64,000 bases of DNA, from positions 372,001 to 436,000 of the forward strand of contig NZ_JAAVIY010000001.1 of assembly GCF_014748335.1 (NCBI RefSeq), read 5' to 3'. The notes under the pieces are model-generated. The model ran no database searches, had not been told where the DNA came from, and worked only from the letters and a program-made list of their open reading frames with translations. A program made the position numbers and the translations under genes. This stretch comes from Flavobacterium selenitireducens. Its GTDB lineage: Bacteria > Bacteroidota > Bacteroidia > Flavobacteriales > Flavobacteriaceae. Shown here in pieces: positions 8,569-17,253 of this stretch (the stretch's first letter is position 1; each line of letters starts with the position of its first letter).

Positions 8569-10617
8569 TCACACCCAGATTGATACCATGATGTCGATCA
8601 GTTTGATCCCGACAAATGGCACGATGATTCCGCCAAGCCCGTAAATCAGGAGGTTGCGTTTCAGGATCGCGCTGGCTCCTATCGGTTTATACGCCACGCC
8701 TCTGAGCGCCAGCGGAATCAGCATCGGGATAATGATCGCATTGAATATTACCGCCGACAAAATGGCGCTTTCGGGAGAATGTAATCCCATGATGTTCAGG
8801 CCCCGCAAATCCGGGATGGCCGCGATGAACAGCGCAGGCACGATCGCGAAATATTTGGCGATGTCGTTCGCAATCGAAAACGTGGTGAGCGTTCCTCTTG
8901 TCATCAACAATTGCTTCCCGATCTCGATGATTTCGATGAGTTTCGTGGGATCGTTGTCAAGATCGACCATGTTCCCGGCTTCCTTGGCGGCCTGTGTCCC
9001 GGAATTCATCGCCACGCCAACATCGGCCTGGGCCAAAGCGGGAGCATCATTTGTGCCGTCGCCCATCATCGCCACGAGTTTGCCTTGTGCCTGTTCGTTT
9101 TTGATGTAGTTCATTTTGTCCTCAGGCCGTGCTTCTGCAATAAAATCGTCCACGCCCGCCTTTTCCGCAATGAATTTGGCCGTAAGCGGGTTGTCGCCCG
9201 TGACCATCACGGTTTTTACGCCCATCTTGCGAAGCCGCTCGAAGCGTTCCTTCATCCCGGTTTTGATGATGTCCTGAAGCTCGATCACGCCTAAAATTTC
9301 TCCGTTTTTGGTAACTACGAGAGGTGTTCCTCCATTTGCGGAAATGTCATGTACCTTCTCGGATGTCGTGACAGGAAAGTCATGTCCGGAATTCCAGGCG
9401 ATGTTTTTTGCGGCATCCTGCGCACCTTTTCGGATATCGCTCCCATCGTATAGCATCACACCGGAAGTCCTGGTTTCGGCCGTGAAGTTGATCGATGTTG
9501 AGATGGTCGACCTCAGGTGCTCAACATCCAACCCGATATCGTGTTTCATCTTGCCGGCCAATTCGATTATGGATTTTCCCTCCGGCGTTTCGTCAGCCAA
9601 TGAACTCAGCACGGCAGCCTCGACGAAATCGTGAAAACTCACACCTTCTGCCGGAAAAAAATTCGTCGCCTTCCGGTTCCCGATCGTGATCGTGCCGGTT
9701 TTGTCGAGCAGCAAAACGTCGATGTCGCCTGCCGTTTCCACCGCTTTACCAGATTTGGTGATCACGTTGGCACGCAGCGCACGGTCCATGCCGGCAATGC
9801 CGATGGCCGACAGCAAACCGCCTATCGTCGTGGGAATCAGACAGACGAAAAGCGAGATGAACGCGGCTATCGTAATAGGCGTCCGGGCATAATCGGCAAA
9901 CGGTTTAAGCGTCACGCAGACGATGATGAAGATAAGTGTGAACGCGGCCAACAGTATTGTGAGCGCGATTTCATTCGGCGTTTTCTGGCGGCTCGCTCCT
10001 TCTACGAGCGCAATCATTTTGTCGAGAAAACTTTCTCCGGGTTCAGAAGCAACAATCACTTTTATACGGTCGGACAACACTTTCGTTCCTCCCGTCACCG
10101 AACTCTTATCGCCGCCAGATTCGCGAATGACGGGCGCACTTTCGCCGGTGATCGCACTTTCGTCAATTGTCGCAAAGCCTTCGACGATCTCGCCATCCAT
10201 TGGAATGATATCGCCTGCTTCACATAAAAACGTGTCCCCTTTTTTGAGGAAGGAGGAATTGATTTCGTCGATTTTTCCGTCGGCAAGGATTTTTTTTGCC
10301 AGGGTTTCCTCCCGGGTCAGGCGGAGACTGTCGGCCTGGGCTTTACCTCGGGCTTCGGCGATCGCTTCGGCGAAATTCGCAAAAAGCAGCGTCAGCAATA
10401 AAATCAAAAAGACGATAAAATTGTAGGTAAAACTGCCTTCGCCCTGGTGTCCGAGTAAAATCGCCACACAGACGACGAACATGATCGCGGTACCGATCTC
10501 CACGGTAAACATCACCGGATTCTTGATCATAGACGATGGGTTGAGTTTCGCGAAAGCCTCTATGAGGGCACTTTTCAGTTGATTCCGGTCGAACAGGGAA
10601 TTGGTTTTTGCGGTCAT
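8569..10617 (-). CDS. kdpB: Potassium-transporting P-type ATPase subunit B
   Basis: Catalytic P-type ATPase subunit, 682 residues. The phosphorylated aspartate is D305 in LLDKTGTIT, the actuator domain has TGES, and the hinge has [10 protein letters not shown] and [21 protein letters not shown]. The membrane helices flank these as expected. The start lies one base after the kdpA stop, so the two genes are tightly coupled. All catalytic motifs are intact. Confidence 0.98.
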   Translation of the reverse strand: MTAKTNSLFDRNQLKSALIEAFAKLNPSSMIKNPVMFTVEIGTAIMFVVCVAILLGHQGEGSFTYNFIVFLILLLTLLFANFAEAIAEARGKAQADSLRLTREETLAKKILADGKIDEINSSFLKKGDTFLCEAGDIIPMDGEIVEGFATIDESAITGESAPVIRESGGDKSSVTGGTKVLSDRIKVIVASEPGESFLDKMIALVEGASRQKTPNEIALTILLAAFTLIFIIVCVTLKPFADYARTPITIAAFISLFVCLIPTTIGGLLSAIGIAGMDRALRANVITKSGKAVETAGDIDVLLLDKTGTITIGNRKATNFFPAEGVSFHDFVEAAVLSSLADETPEGKSIIELAGKMKHDIGLDVEHLRSTISTSINFTAETRTSGVMLYDGSDIRKGAQDAAKNIAWNSGHDFPVTTSEKVHDISANGGTPLVVTKNGEILGVIELQDIIKTGMKERFERLRKMGVKTVMVTGDNPLTAKFIAEKAGVDDFIAEARPEDKMNYIKNEQAQGKLVAMMGDGTNDAPALAQADVGVAMNSGTQAAKEAGNMVDLDNDPTKLIEIIEIGKQLLMTRGTLTTFSIANDIAKYFAIVPALFIAAIPDLRGLNIMGLHSPESAILSAVIFNAIIIPMLIPLALRGVAYKPIGASAILKRNLLIYGLGGIIVPFVGIKLIDIMVSIWV

Positions 10618-10618
10618 T

Positions 10619-12343
10619 TCAGATGTGGTTTAAGGAAAAATATTCGGCAAGCGGCCCCAAAGCGAGAGCCGGAAAAAAGCTCAATGCAGCGATGATGGCG
10701 ATCACGGCGAAAATCATGACACCGAAAATTGGCGTATCGGTTTTGAGCGTCCCGGAACTTTCCGGTATGAATTTCTTTTTGGCAAGCAGTCCGGCAATGG
10801 CGACAGGCCCGATGATCGGAAGGAAGCGGCCGAACCATAAAAGGAAGGCTGTCAAGACGTTCCAAAACGGATTGTTGTCCGCCAGACCCTCAAAGCCGGA
10901 ACCGTTGTTGGCCGCACTCGAAGTTGTTTCGTAGAGCATTTCGGTAAAACCGTGGGCACCGGGATTGTTGAGCCAGCCTGAAGCGTTTCCGCCGAACCAA
11001 TAGCCCACTGGCGTATCCGATGAGGCAAAGTGAGCCGCCAGGGCCGTTCCCGACAAGATCAACAGCGGGTGCAGGATCGCGATGAAAGCCGCAATCTTGA
11101 CTTCGCGCGCTTCTATCTTTTTGCCGAGAAATTCCGGCGTGCGGCCCACCATCAGTCCCGAAATGAAAACAGCCAAAACTATGAACACGTAAAAGTTGAG
11201 GAACCCGACGCCGCATCCGCCGTAGAACGCGTTGACCATCATCGCCAGCAGCTGCATCGCACCCGACATCGGCATCATCGAATCGTGCATGCCGTTGACC
11301 GAACCGGTAGAAATTACCGTCGTGGCTATGCTCCAGAATCCCGTCATGGCCGGACCGAAACGCATTTCCTTTCCTTCCATGGCGCCGTTTTGGGCGATTC
11401 CCATTTGGGTCAACGCCGGATTGCCGTTGATTTCGGACACAACCGTCGGCACTGCCAAAAGCAAAAACCCTATCGTCATCACACCGAAAATTACATACGA
11501 AAACCGCTTTCGTTTCAGGTAAAAGCCTAGTGCGAAAAGCATCGCAAGCGGAATGAGAAGTTGCGCCCACAATTCGACGGCGTTCGTAAAATAGGTCGGA
11601 TTCTCGAGCGGATGAGCCGAATTGGCGCCGAAAAATCCACCTCCGTTCGTCCCCAAATGCTTGATCGCAACAAAGGCGGCAGCCGGCCCACGCGAAACTT
11701 CGACCGCATCTCCCTGAAGTGTCACGATGGCGTCTTTTGCTTCAAAAGTCATCGGAGTACCGGAAAAACAGAGCGCGACCGCGATAACCGTCGCTACCGG
11801 CAATAGTATGCGCGTGCAGCTTTTGACGAAAAAGTGGTAAAAATTCCCGATCGTCTCCCGCGAGCCTTGCCGCATCGCGTTAAAGACGCCGGCGGCCGCA
11901 GCGATTCCCGTCCCGGCCGAAACGAATTGCAGGAACATCAGGAACATTTGGCTCAGGTAACTCAGGCCCGTTTCGCCCGAATAGTGTTGCAGGTTGCAGT
12001 TCACGACGAACGAAATGGCGGTGTTGAGCGCAAGATCAGGCGACATGGAAGGATTTCCGTCGGGATTGAGCGGCAGGATTCCCTGGAACATCAGCAGTAT
12101 ATAACATAGAAGCAGCCAGAGGAAATTGAGACCGAGCATGGTTTTTAGAAATTTCTTCCAGTCCATTTCGCGCGTCGGATCTATTGCTGAGAGACGGAAA
12201 ACGAGGCGTTCCATCGGACTGAAAATACCGTCGGCAAACGTTTTTTGGCCAGCGAACGTCATTGAGATGAACTTCCCGAACGGAATTGCCACCGCGACGG
12301 CGAGCCCGAAGACAAGGGCGATCCCCACAAATTCTGTATACAT
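10619..12343 (-). CDS. kdpA: Potassium-transporting ATPase subunit A
   Basis: Potassium-selective channel-like subunit, 574 residues and about ten membrane helices. Family motifs include [19 protein letters not shown] and [12 protein letters not shown], which belong to the selectivity-filter repeats. It is slightly longer than the roughly 557-residue enterobacterial protein. It is preceded by kdpF with 10 bases between them and followed almost without gap by kdpB. Confidence 0.98.
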   Translation of the reverse strand: MYTEFVGIALVFGLAVAVAIPFGKFISMTFAGQKTFADGIFSPMERLVFRLSAIDPTREMDWKKFLKTMLGLNFLWLLLCYILLMFQGILPLNPDGNPSMSPDLALNTAISFVVNCNLQHYSGETGLSYLSQMFLMFLQFVSAGTGIAAAAGVFNAMRQGSRETIGNFYHFFVKSCTRILLPVATVIAVALCFSGTPMTFEAKDAIVTLQGDAVEVSRGPAAAFVAIKHLGTNGGGFFGANSAHPLENPTYFTNAVELWAQLLIPLAMLFALGFYLKRKRFSYVIFGVMTIGFLLLAVPTVVSEINGNPALTQMGIAQNGAMEGKEMRFGPAMTGFWSIATTVISTGSVNGMHDSMMPMSGAMQLLAMMVNAFYGGCGVGFLNFYVFIVLAVFISGLMVGRTPEFLGKKIEAREVKIAAFIAILHPLLILSGTALAAHFASSDTPVGYWFGGNASGWLNNPGAHGFTEMLYETTSSAANNGSGFEGLADNNPFWNVLTAFLLWFGRFLPIIGPVAIAGLLAKKKFIPESSGTLKTDTPIFGVMIFAVIAIIAALSFFPALALGPLAEYFSLNHI

Positions 12344-12353
12344 AAAAATGAGT

Positions 12354-12431
12354 TTAAAAGTTTTCGGGTTTTACGAGCACGTAAACGAGGTATCCGAAAA
12401 CCAACAGTGCGACAATAAAAAGTGCAGTCAT
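12354..12431 (-). CDS. kdpF: KdpF micro-subunit, 25 aa
   Basis: Short membrane peptide of 25 residues, ATG at 12431 and TAA at 12354-12356, translating as MTALFIVALLVFGYLVYVLV and then KPENF. One hydrophobic helix with the GYLVYVLVKPE ending is typical of KdpF, which stabilises the KdpABC complex. It sits directly before kdpA. It is too short for routine gene calling and easily missed. Three bases separate it from the micro-ORF upstream. Confidence 0.9.
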   Translation of the reverse strand: MTALFIVALLVFGYLVYVLVKPENF

Positions 12432-12434
12432 GGC

Positions 12435-12518
12435 TTACATTTTTTCAAAGACATCGATGGATTGGTAGCAGATCCCGAACATGGTTCCCGCAAGCAGAAG
12501 TAATAAAATTGATTCCAT
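12435..12518 (-). CDS. 27-aa single-helix micro-ORF upstream of kdpF
   Basis: Open frame of 27 codons with ATG at 12518. It begins MESILLLLLAGTMFGICYQ and ends in the charged SIDVFEKM. The pattern is one hydrophobic helix followed by a short acidic/basic tail, much like KdpF in build but different in sequence. Its ATG shares a base with the TGA of the 93-aa gene (TGATG) and its stop lies three bases before the kdpF ATG, so the spacing looks selected for coupled translation. A second small pump subunit or a coupling leader are both possible; function is not established. Confidence 0.65.
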   Translation of the reverse strand: MESILLLLLAGTMFGICYQSIDVFEKM

Positions 12519-12799
12519 CAGACTCCGGAGGTGTTGATTTGCCTGATGTATTCGGATTTCAGCGATTCAGGGAAAAGGTTGGAAATGCGGCAATTGCGCA
12601 GTTCCATAAATGTCGTGAGCGAAAAAACGAAGGAGTTGGCGATGGCATTTCGGGTTTTCTGGTTGCCTTCCAAAAAGTGCTTCTCAGCCACCGCCAGGCA
12701 TTTTTTGGCGCGGGAAATGTGGCCGTTGCGAATAAAGGTTTTGGTGATCTCGGCCAGTCGGTCGGCCTGACGGTAAACGGATAGGATGCGATTTTTCAT
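12518..12799 (-). CDS. Conserved-looking 93-aa soluble protein at the head of the kdp operon
   Basis: Predicted all-helical soluble protein of 93 residues from the ATG at 12799 (MKNRILSVYRQADRLAE). No signal peptide or membrane segment is seen. Features include a K/R-rich HISRAKKCLAVAEKHF helix and the tail ESLKSEYIRQINTSGV. I recall similar small proteins heading kdp operons in other Bacteroidota but cannot name the family with certainty. The stop overlaps the next ATG (TGATG). Being first in the operon and cytoplasmic, it might tune expression or assembly; no function is assigned. The longer frame to 12838 lacks family-like sequence. Confidence 0.75.
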   Translation of the reverse strand: MKNRILSVYRQADRLAEITKTFIRNGHISRAKKCLAVAEKHFLEGNQKTRNAIANSFVFSLTTFMELRNCRISNLFPESLKSEYIRQINTSGV

Positions 12800-12974
12800 G
12801 GTGAAAAAATTTATTTCGCCCCTTATGCCAAACCACATTCCGAAAATGGATGACGTTAATCAAGTCACACTATATCAAACATTTGGCTCAATACCGTTCA
12901 ATTTCCGATGACTAGAAAGTCTATCAAAATGATAGGCAATTATTAAAATGGTACGGTACATAAATTTTTAATTT
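12800..12974. promoter_or_regulatory. Upstream region of the kdp operon with a CTATCA/TGATAG inverted repeat
   Basis: This gap separates the kdp operon (minus) from the small membrane gene (plus). CTATCA at 12921-12926 and TGATAG at 12930-12935 form a perfect 6-bp inverted repeat around AAA, about 120-135 bases before the first kdp gene, a plausible distance for an activator site of the NtrC-type regulator. No sigma-54 promoter with correct spacing was found, so the assignment is tentative. Confidence 0.3.
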
Positions 12975-13007
12975 TTTGTCGGACGCATCAAAAAACAACT
13001 AACTTTG
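12975..13007 (+). promoter_or_regulatory. Promoter TTTG-N21-TAACTTTG before the small membrane gene
   Basis: A -33 TTTG at 12975-12978 and a -7 box TAACTTTG at 13000-13007 are separated by 21 bases, a good match to the Bacteroidota promoter. The last six bases of the -7 box are the left half of the operator at 13002. Predicted transcription start is near 13014, giving a leader of about 32 bases. Confidence 0.6.
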
Positions 13008-13024
13008 TATTTCAAAGTACTTTT
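13002..13024 (+). promoter_or_regulatory. Operator copy A: ACTTTG-N5-CAAAGT plus ACTTT
   Basis: ACTTTG (13002-13007) and CAAAGT (13013-13018) form a perfect inverted repeat around TATTT, followed directly by ACTTTT. The same arrangement occurs at 38337 and 39329. Here it overlaps the -7 box, as expected for a repressor site. Confidence 0.65.
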
Positions 13025-13045
13025 AACTAATTAATATAGTTTGCC

Positions 13046-13381
13046 ATGAATCAATATTCTTTTACCTCAAACCAGATCGAACCACGCAGATTCGCGCTTT
13101 TTGCCCTGGCAGGCGCGGTGGTAGCGCTTGGCGTCATCTCGTTGTTTGTTTTCGGTGCCGACAACCCGAACCCTGACTGGCCGGCCAATTGGAAGGTCAA
13201 ACCCTTGTTGTTGACACCTGTAGCCGGAGCCGTAGGCGGTGCGTTTTTCTATTTTATGACCTGTGTGAAAGCCCCGAGCCAAGCCTTGAGGATCCTGCGG
13301 TCGGTGGTTGGAATTCTCGGTTTTGTCGTGGCGCTATGGATCGGGATCGTGCTTGGCCTCAACGGAACGATGTGGGACTGA
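13046..13381 (+). CDS. Small three-helix membrane protein of the type often called potassium transporter KefB
   Basis: Integral membrane protein of 111 residues with helices at about 17-37, 53-72 and 84-104. It has a conserved-looking GADNPNPDWP loop and the C-terminus GLNGTMWD. I recall homologues with this ending in Bacteroidota databases named potassium transporter KefB, but it has none of the size or domains of the real KefB antiporter, so the name should not be used as evidence of function. It lies alone on the plus strand between the kdp operon and its regulator. Its promoter overlaps operator copy A, which links it to the CreD operon at 38362. Confidence 0.75.
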   Translation: MNQYSFTSNQIEPRRFALFALAGAVVALGVISLFVFGADNPNPDWPANWKVKPLLLTPVAGAVGGAFFYFMTCVKAPSQALRILRSVVGILGFVVALWIGIVLGLNGTMWD

Positions 13382-13418
13382 ATCGTTGCGAACAGGGAAA
13401 CAGCCAAAAAAGTAATTG

Positions 13419-14762
13419 CTATTTCTCGAGTCGGTATTCCTCGATCTTGCGGTATAACGTTGCAATTCCAATTTCGAGCAATCGCGCGGCTTCGGCCTTA
13501 TTGCCTTTTGTGTAGTTGAGGACTTTTTGGATCTGGAGCTTTTCGGCACCGGCGATGGAAAATGCAGAAACGGATCTGGAGGTTGTCGCTTCGGAATTGC
13601 GGATTTCAAACGGAAGCAAATCGACCGTCAAGCCATCATCTGAAGCCAAAATCAACGAACGCTCGATGGCATTCCTGAGTTCGCGTATATTTCCCGGCCA
13701 TGCGTAATGTTGCAAAACCGAAACGAAATCGGGTGAAACGATCGTATTCTTGCGGTTGATTTTTTCAGAAAAGTGGGCAACGTAAAACTCGACGAGGGCC
13801 GGAATATCTTTAAGCCGCTCACGCAACGGCGGAATCTGCACCTCGAAAATATTGAGCCTGAAGTAAAGATCGGATCTGAAATGCCCGTTTTCGCTTTCGG
13901 TTTTGAGGTCGCGGTTGGTCGCGGCGATCAGCCGAAAATTCGACTTTTTTGGCGTCGTATCTCCAACCCTTACAAACTCACCCGACTCAAGGACACGCAG
14001 TAATTTGGCCTGTAACCCGAGTGGCATCTCCCCTATTTCGTCGAGGAAAAGCGTTCCGCCGTCTGCTTCCTCTATAAATCCTTTTTTGTCTTTGACCGCT
14101 CCGGTGAACGCACCTTGCTTGTATCCGAAAAGTTCGCTTTCGAGCAAATCTTTCCCGAATGCACTGCAGTTCAACGCCACGAACGACCGATCGCTTCGTT
14201 TGCTGTTTTGATGGATCGCGCGCGCAAAAACCTCTTTTCCGGTTCCGGTTTCACCAAGCAGCAATACCGTCGAATCGGTTACGGATACTTTCCGGGCGAG
14301 ATCGATCGCACCACTTATCGCCCTGGATTTGCCGATGATCGCGTCGAATGAATGTCTGTCGCCAAGTTGCGCTTGCAGATAGTGGACTTTCTCACGCAAT
14401 CGGGAACTTTCGGCGGCTTTGTACAACAGCGGAATGATGCGGTCGTTGTCGTCCCCTTTGACGATGTAGTCGAAAGCACCGTTCTTCATGGCCTGGATGC
14501 CGTCCGGAATGGTACCGAAGGCCGTCAGCAGCAAAATCTCCACGGTGGGAAATGCAGATTTTACCTTGCGGACGAAATCGACGCCGCTTCCGTCAGGCAA
14601 TTTCACATCGCAAAGCACGACGTCAAAGTGTTGCTGTTCGAGTTTCCGAAAACCCGATTTCAGGTCCGCCGCCTGCGTCACGGAGAAGCCTTCGCTTTGG
14701 ATGATGCGGGCCAGCAGTCCGCGCAATTTTTCTTCGTCGTCTATGATAAGGATGGAAATCAT
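13419..14762 (-). CDS. NtrC-type sigma-54-dependent response regulator of the kdp locus
   Basis: Transcription activator of 447 residues. A receiver domain occupies about 1-118 with the acidic pair D8/D9 and phosphoacceptor D52 (LCDVKLPDG). The AAA+ domain (about 135-365) has Walker A GETGTGKE, the sigma-54 contact loop GAFTGA and Walker B GGTLFLDEIGEMP. A Fis-type helix-turn-helix ends the protein (GNKAEAARLLEIGIATLYRKI). The frame extends to 14981, but the ATG at 14762 starts exactly at the receiver fold. It probably replaces KdpE, the OmpR-type regulator of E. coli, with the kinase at 3723 as partner; the pairing is inferred. Confidence 0.92.
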   Translation of the reverse strand: MISILIIDDEEKLRGLLARIIQSEGFSVTQAADLKSGFRKLEQQHFDVVLCDVKLPDGSGVDFVRKVKSAFPTVEILLLTAFGTIPDGIQAMKNGAFDYIVKGDDNDRIIPLLYKAAESSRLREKVHYLQAQLGDRHSFDAIIGKSRAISGAIDLARKVSVTDSTVLLLGETGTGKEVFARAIHQNSKRSDRSFVALNCSAFGKDLLESELFGYKQGAFTGAVKDKKGFIEEADGGTLFLDEIGEMPLGLQAKLLRVLESGEFVRVGDTTPKKSNFRLIAATNRDLKTESENGHFRSDLYFRLNIFEVQIPPLRERLKDIPALVEFYVAHFSEKINRKNTIVSPDFVSVLQHYAWPGNIRELRNAIERSLILASDDGLTVDLLPFEIRNSEATTSRSVSAFSIAGAEKLQIQKVLNYTKGNKAEAARLLEIGIATLYRKIEEYRLEK

Positions 14763-14766
14763 GCCG

Positions 14767-14774
14767 CAAAGGTA
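14767..14774 (-). promoter_or_regulatory. -7 box TACCTTTG next to the regulator start
   Basis: On the minus strand this reads TACCTTTG followed by C, a full TAnnTTTG match, with its G only five bases before the ATG at 14762. If used, transcription would start at or next to the start codon, giving a leaderless message. No clear -33 TTG was found. Confidence 0.35.
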
Positions 14775-14818
14775 GGACGAATTTGGAAGTAGCGCGACCG
14801 AAAATTTCGCGTTTCCTC

Positions 14819-15253
14819 CTAAAGCTTTCTCCTGGTGTCGACGCAATACAGGATTTTCCAACCGTCGGACGCTTTGGCGAGGGAAAACGAATTGACACCT
14901 CCGTGGCTTAACTTCCCGTTGATGTGGAATTCGTATTTCGTCCAGACGTGGGCCATGCTGCCGTCTTGTTTGATCTCCCACGAAAGCAGTTTTTCTTCGA
15001 ATTTCACGTTGGAAGGCGTCGTCGCGATCGATTTGAAGAATTCGGGTACCGATTCCACGGTGATCTTCGGTTGCCCGCTTCTTTCGCTTATGGAATGCAT
15101 CGCAATTTCCTTTGCCAACGTTTTTCGCAGGGCGACGGTATCATGGGCGTGGAAAGCGGCAAAAAAGTCCTCTATCGTTTTTTTGATGGCCGGATCCTGG
15201 GCAAACGTAATTTGGGATAACAGGATTGCCGAAAGAATAAAAAATTGTTTCAT
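14819..15253 (-). CDS. Exported NTF2-like (SnoaL/DUF4440-type) protein
   Basis: Secreted or periplasmic protein of 144 residues. A signal peptide MKQFFILSAILLSQITFAQ ends in FAQ. The mature part has the small alpha+beta cone fold pattern of the NTF2-like superfamily: helix IKKTIEDFFAAFHAHD, then WTKYEFHINGKLSHGGVNSFSLAKASDGWKILY. Such domains bind or isomerise small molecules, but no catalytic residues can be named here. The gene lies 56 bases upstream of the NtrC-type regulator on the same strand. Confidence 0.8.
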   Translation of the reverse strand: MKQFFILSAILLSQITFAQDPAIKKTIEDFFAAFHAHDTVALRKTLAKEIAMHSISERSGQPKITVESVPEFFKSIATTPSNVKFEEKLLSWEIKQDGSMAHVWTKYEFHINGKLSHGGVNSFSLAKASDGWKILYCVDTRRKL

Positions 15254-15327
15254 GATGATTGATTTAGACGTGGTTAGTAGCCGTTTTTGGTTAATGTTAC
15301 AATTTCCGCATCAGGTGATGTCGCGTT

Positions 15328-15486
15328 AGGGATTGGAGCGATTGCCTGAGCTCTTTGTGCGAAAACCTCAAAGGTTTTTAACCCGAAGCGAACCGAATTG
15401 TATGCAGCGCAGCGAAATAAAACCTTTGAGGTTTGGAGCGCAAAAGCGAGTGCGCAAAGCCCGGCCGCAGGCAACGCCAAAAAAAA
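15328..15486 (+). repeat. Dispersed hairpin element, copy 2
   Basis: Begins AGGGATTGGAGCG (15328-15340), contains GCGCAAAGCCCG (15452-15463) and ends in a run of eight A. The same two motifs in the same order occur at 29433-29360 on the minus strand, about 62 bases apart there and 124 here. The extra length holds a perfect 16-bp inverted repeat, AAACCTCAAAGGTTTT (15363-15378) and its complement (15419-15434). It lies between the 14819 gene and panB. Confidence 0.6.
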
Positions 15487-15541
15487 TCGCCGATTGTCGT
15501 TTGTCATCATTACCTTTACATTCCTCATTAAAAAAAACAAA

Positions 15542-16360
15542 ATGTCAGTTGCCAAAAAAGACTACAAGCGCATCACTACGCAATCGCTGATCGAGATGAA
15601 ACACAACGGAGAGCGCATTTCGATGCTTACCGCTTACGATTTCACGATGGCCAAAATGGTCGATACTGCGGGAGTCGACGTGATACTCGTGGGAGATTCC
15701 GCCTCGAATGTCATGGCGGGTCACGAAACGACGTTGCCGATTACGCTCGACCAGATGATTTACCATGCTTCGTCTGTGGTTCGCGCCGTCGGACGCGCAT
15801 TGGTCGTGGTCGATTTGCCTTTCGGAAGTTATCAGTCCGATCCTAAAGAGGCGCTTCGTTCGGCCATTCGCGTAATGAAGGAAAGCGGCGCCCACGCGCT
15901 GAAACTCGAAGGCGGCATCGAAATAAAGGAATCCATCAAGCGCATCCTGAACGCGGGAGTTCCCGTAATGGGACATTTGGGGCTGACACCGCAATCGATT
16001 TACAAGTTCGGTACTTACACGGTTCGCGCAAAAGAAGAAGCCGAGGCGCAAAAACTCATGGAAGACGCCCAATTACTTGAAAAACTGGGATGTTTCGCCA
16101 TCGTTCTCGAAAAAATTCCGGCTAAGCTCGCCGAGCAGGTCGCAAAAAGCGTGAGCATCCCGATAATCGGAATCGGAGCCGGCGGCGGTGTGGACGGACA
16201 GGTACTCGTCATACACGACATGTTGGGTATGAACAACGAGTTCAGCCCGCGTTTCCTGAGACGTTACCTCAATTTGTGGGATGATATGATCAAGGCGCTC
16301 GGCAACTATCACGAGGACGTCAAAAGCGGAAATTTCCCGAGCGAAAAAGAACAATATTGA
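15542..16360 (+). CDS. panB: 3-methyl-2-oxobutanoate hydroxymethyltransferase
   Basis: First committed enzyme of pantothenate synthesis: transfers a hydroxymethyl group from methylene-tetrahydrofolate to 2-oxoisovalerate, giving ketopantoate. The 272-residue protein has the expected [37 protein letters not shown] and [14 protein letters not shown] blocks with the metal- and substrate-binding residues. The ATG at 15542 ([14 protein letters not shown]) matches the usual start; the longer frame back to 15398 runs into the repeat element. No other pantothenate gene is adjacent. Confidence 0.97.
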   Translation: MSVAKKDYKRITTQSLIEMKHNGERISMLTAYDFTMAKMVDTAGVDVILVGDSASNVMAGHETTLPITLDQMIYHASSVVRAVGRALVVVDLPFGSYQSDPKEALRSAIRVMKESGAHALKLEGGIEIKESIKRILNAGVPVMGHLGLTPQSIYKFGTYTVRAKEEAEAQKLMEDAQLLEKLGCFAIVLEKIPAKLAEQVAKSVSIPIIGIGAGGGVDGQVLVIHDMLGMNNEFSPRFLRRYLNLWDDMIKALGNYHEDVKSGNFPSEKEQY

Positions 16361-16477
16361 TTGATCCTGATAGCGCTTTGTAGTTAGGTTTTATCGGCGG
16401 CTTATGCTGTTGCCAGGTAATTTCCAAACCTAAAAAGTTTTCAAAGCCAGGCTCTCCTCTCAAAACGCGACCGTGTC

Positions 16478-17167
16478 ATGAAGACCGTATCAAACAAGCA
16501 CAACCTCCAAATACTTTACGAAGACAACCACATCATCGTCGTCAACAAGCGCGTGGGCGACATCGTTCAGGGCGACAAAACCGGAGACAAGCCGCTTTCC
16601 GAGGTCGTCAAGGAATACCTAAAGGACAAATACGAAAAGCCGGGCGAAGTGTTCCTTGGCGTGGTGCACCGCCTCGACAGGCCGACTACGGGAATTGTTT
16701 TGTTTGCCCGAACATCAAAAGCGCTCGAACGCATGAACGAGATGTTCAAGAACCGGGTCACCCAAAAAACGTATTGGGCCGTGGTGAAGCAGCGTCCTCA
16801 AAAAGATGCGGCCGTGCTCGAACATTTTCTCAAGCGAAACGAAAAAAACAATACGTCCAAAGCGCATCTCAAAGAAGTTTCGGAAAGTAAAAAAGCGATT
16901 CTTGACTATAAAGTAATAAAAGAACTCAACAATTATTACGCTCTGGAAATCAATCTGCATACGGGTCGACATCACCAGATCCGTGCCCAACTTTCGGCCA
17001 TCGGTTCACCTATAAAAGGCGATCTAAAATACGGCTCGGACCGCAGCAATCCTGATGGCGGCATTCATCTTCACGCCCGCAAACTTCAGTTTCTACATCC
17101 GGTGAAAAAAGAGCCGGTCACCATTATTGCGCCGGTTCCTGACGATGTTATCTGGAAAGCGGTGTAA
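16478..17167 (+). CDS. RluA-family pseudouridine synthase
   Basis: Converts uridine to pseudouridine in structured RNA. The catalytic aspartate is in HRLDRPTTG (about residue 66), followed by FARTSKALERMN and the typical GRHHQIRAQLSAIGSPIKGD block. At 229 residues it is a minimal catalytic domain without an N-terminal S4 domain, so the exact RNA target cannot be predicted. The position after panB on the same strand, with about 115 bases between, may reflect co-transcription. Confidence 0.93.
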   Translation: MKTVSNKHNLQILYEDNHIIVVNKRVGDIVQGDKTGDKPLSEVVKEYLKDKYEKPGEVFLGVVHRLDRPTTGIVLFARTSKALERMNEMFKNRVTQKTYWAVVKQRPQKDAAVLEHFLKRNEKNNTSKAHLKEVSESKKAILDYKVIKELNNYYALEINLHTGRHHQIRAQLSAIGSPIKGDLKYGSDRSNPDGGIHLHARKLQFLHPVKKEPVTIIAPVPDDVIWKAV

Positions 17168-17253
17168 CATATCCGTTAAATTTTGCAATGGCTTGCGACA
17201 ATAGCCGATCGAGCCGGAGCGTTCTAACCCATAGTTCACTTAAAATACAAACT

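Noticed and set aside
12518..12838. Longer start for the 93-aa kdp-linked protein at 12838
   Set aside because: The extra N-terminal residues are not family-like, and the ATG at 12799 starts at the helix expected by comparison with similar proteins.
12800..12920. Sigma-54 promoter upstream of the kdp operon
   Set aside because: On the minus strand the best GG/GC pairs are 8 or 11 bases apart instead of the strict 10, for example around TTTGGCATAAGGGGCG. None qualifies, so no sigma-54 promoter is called although the regulator is of the sigma-54 type.
13046..13381. Naming the small membrane protein KefB
   Set aside because: KefB is a much larger antiporter with a Rossmann domain. This protein is 111 residues with three helices.
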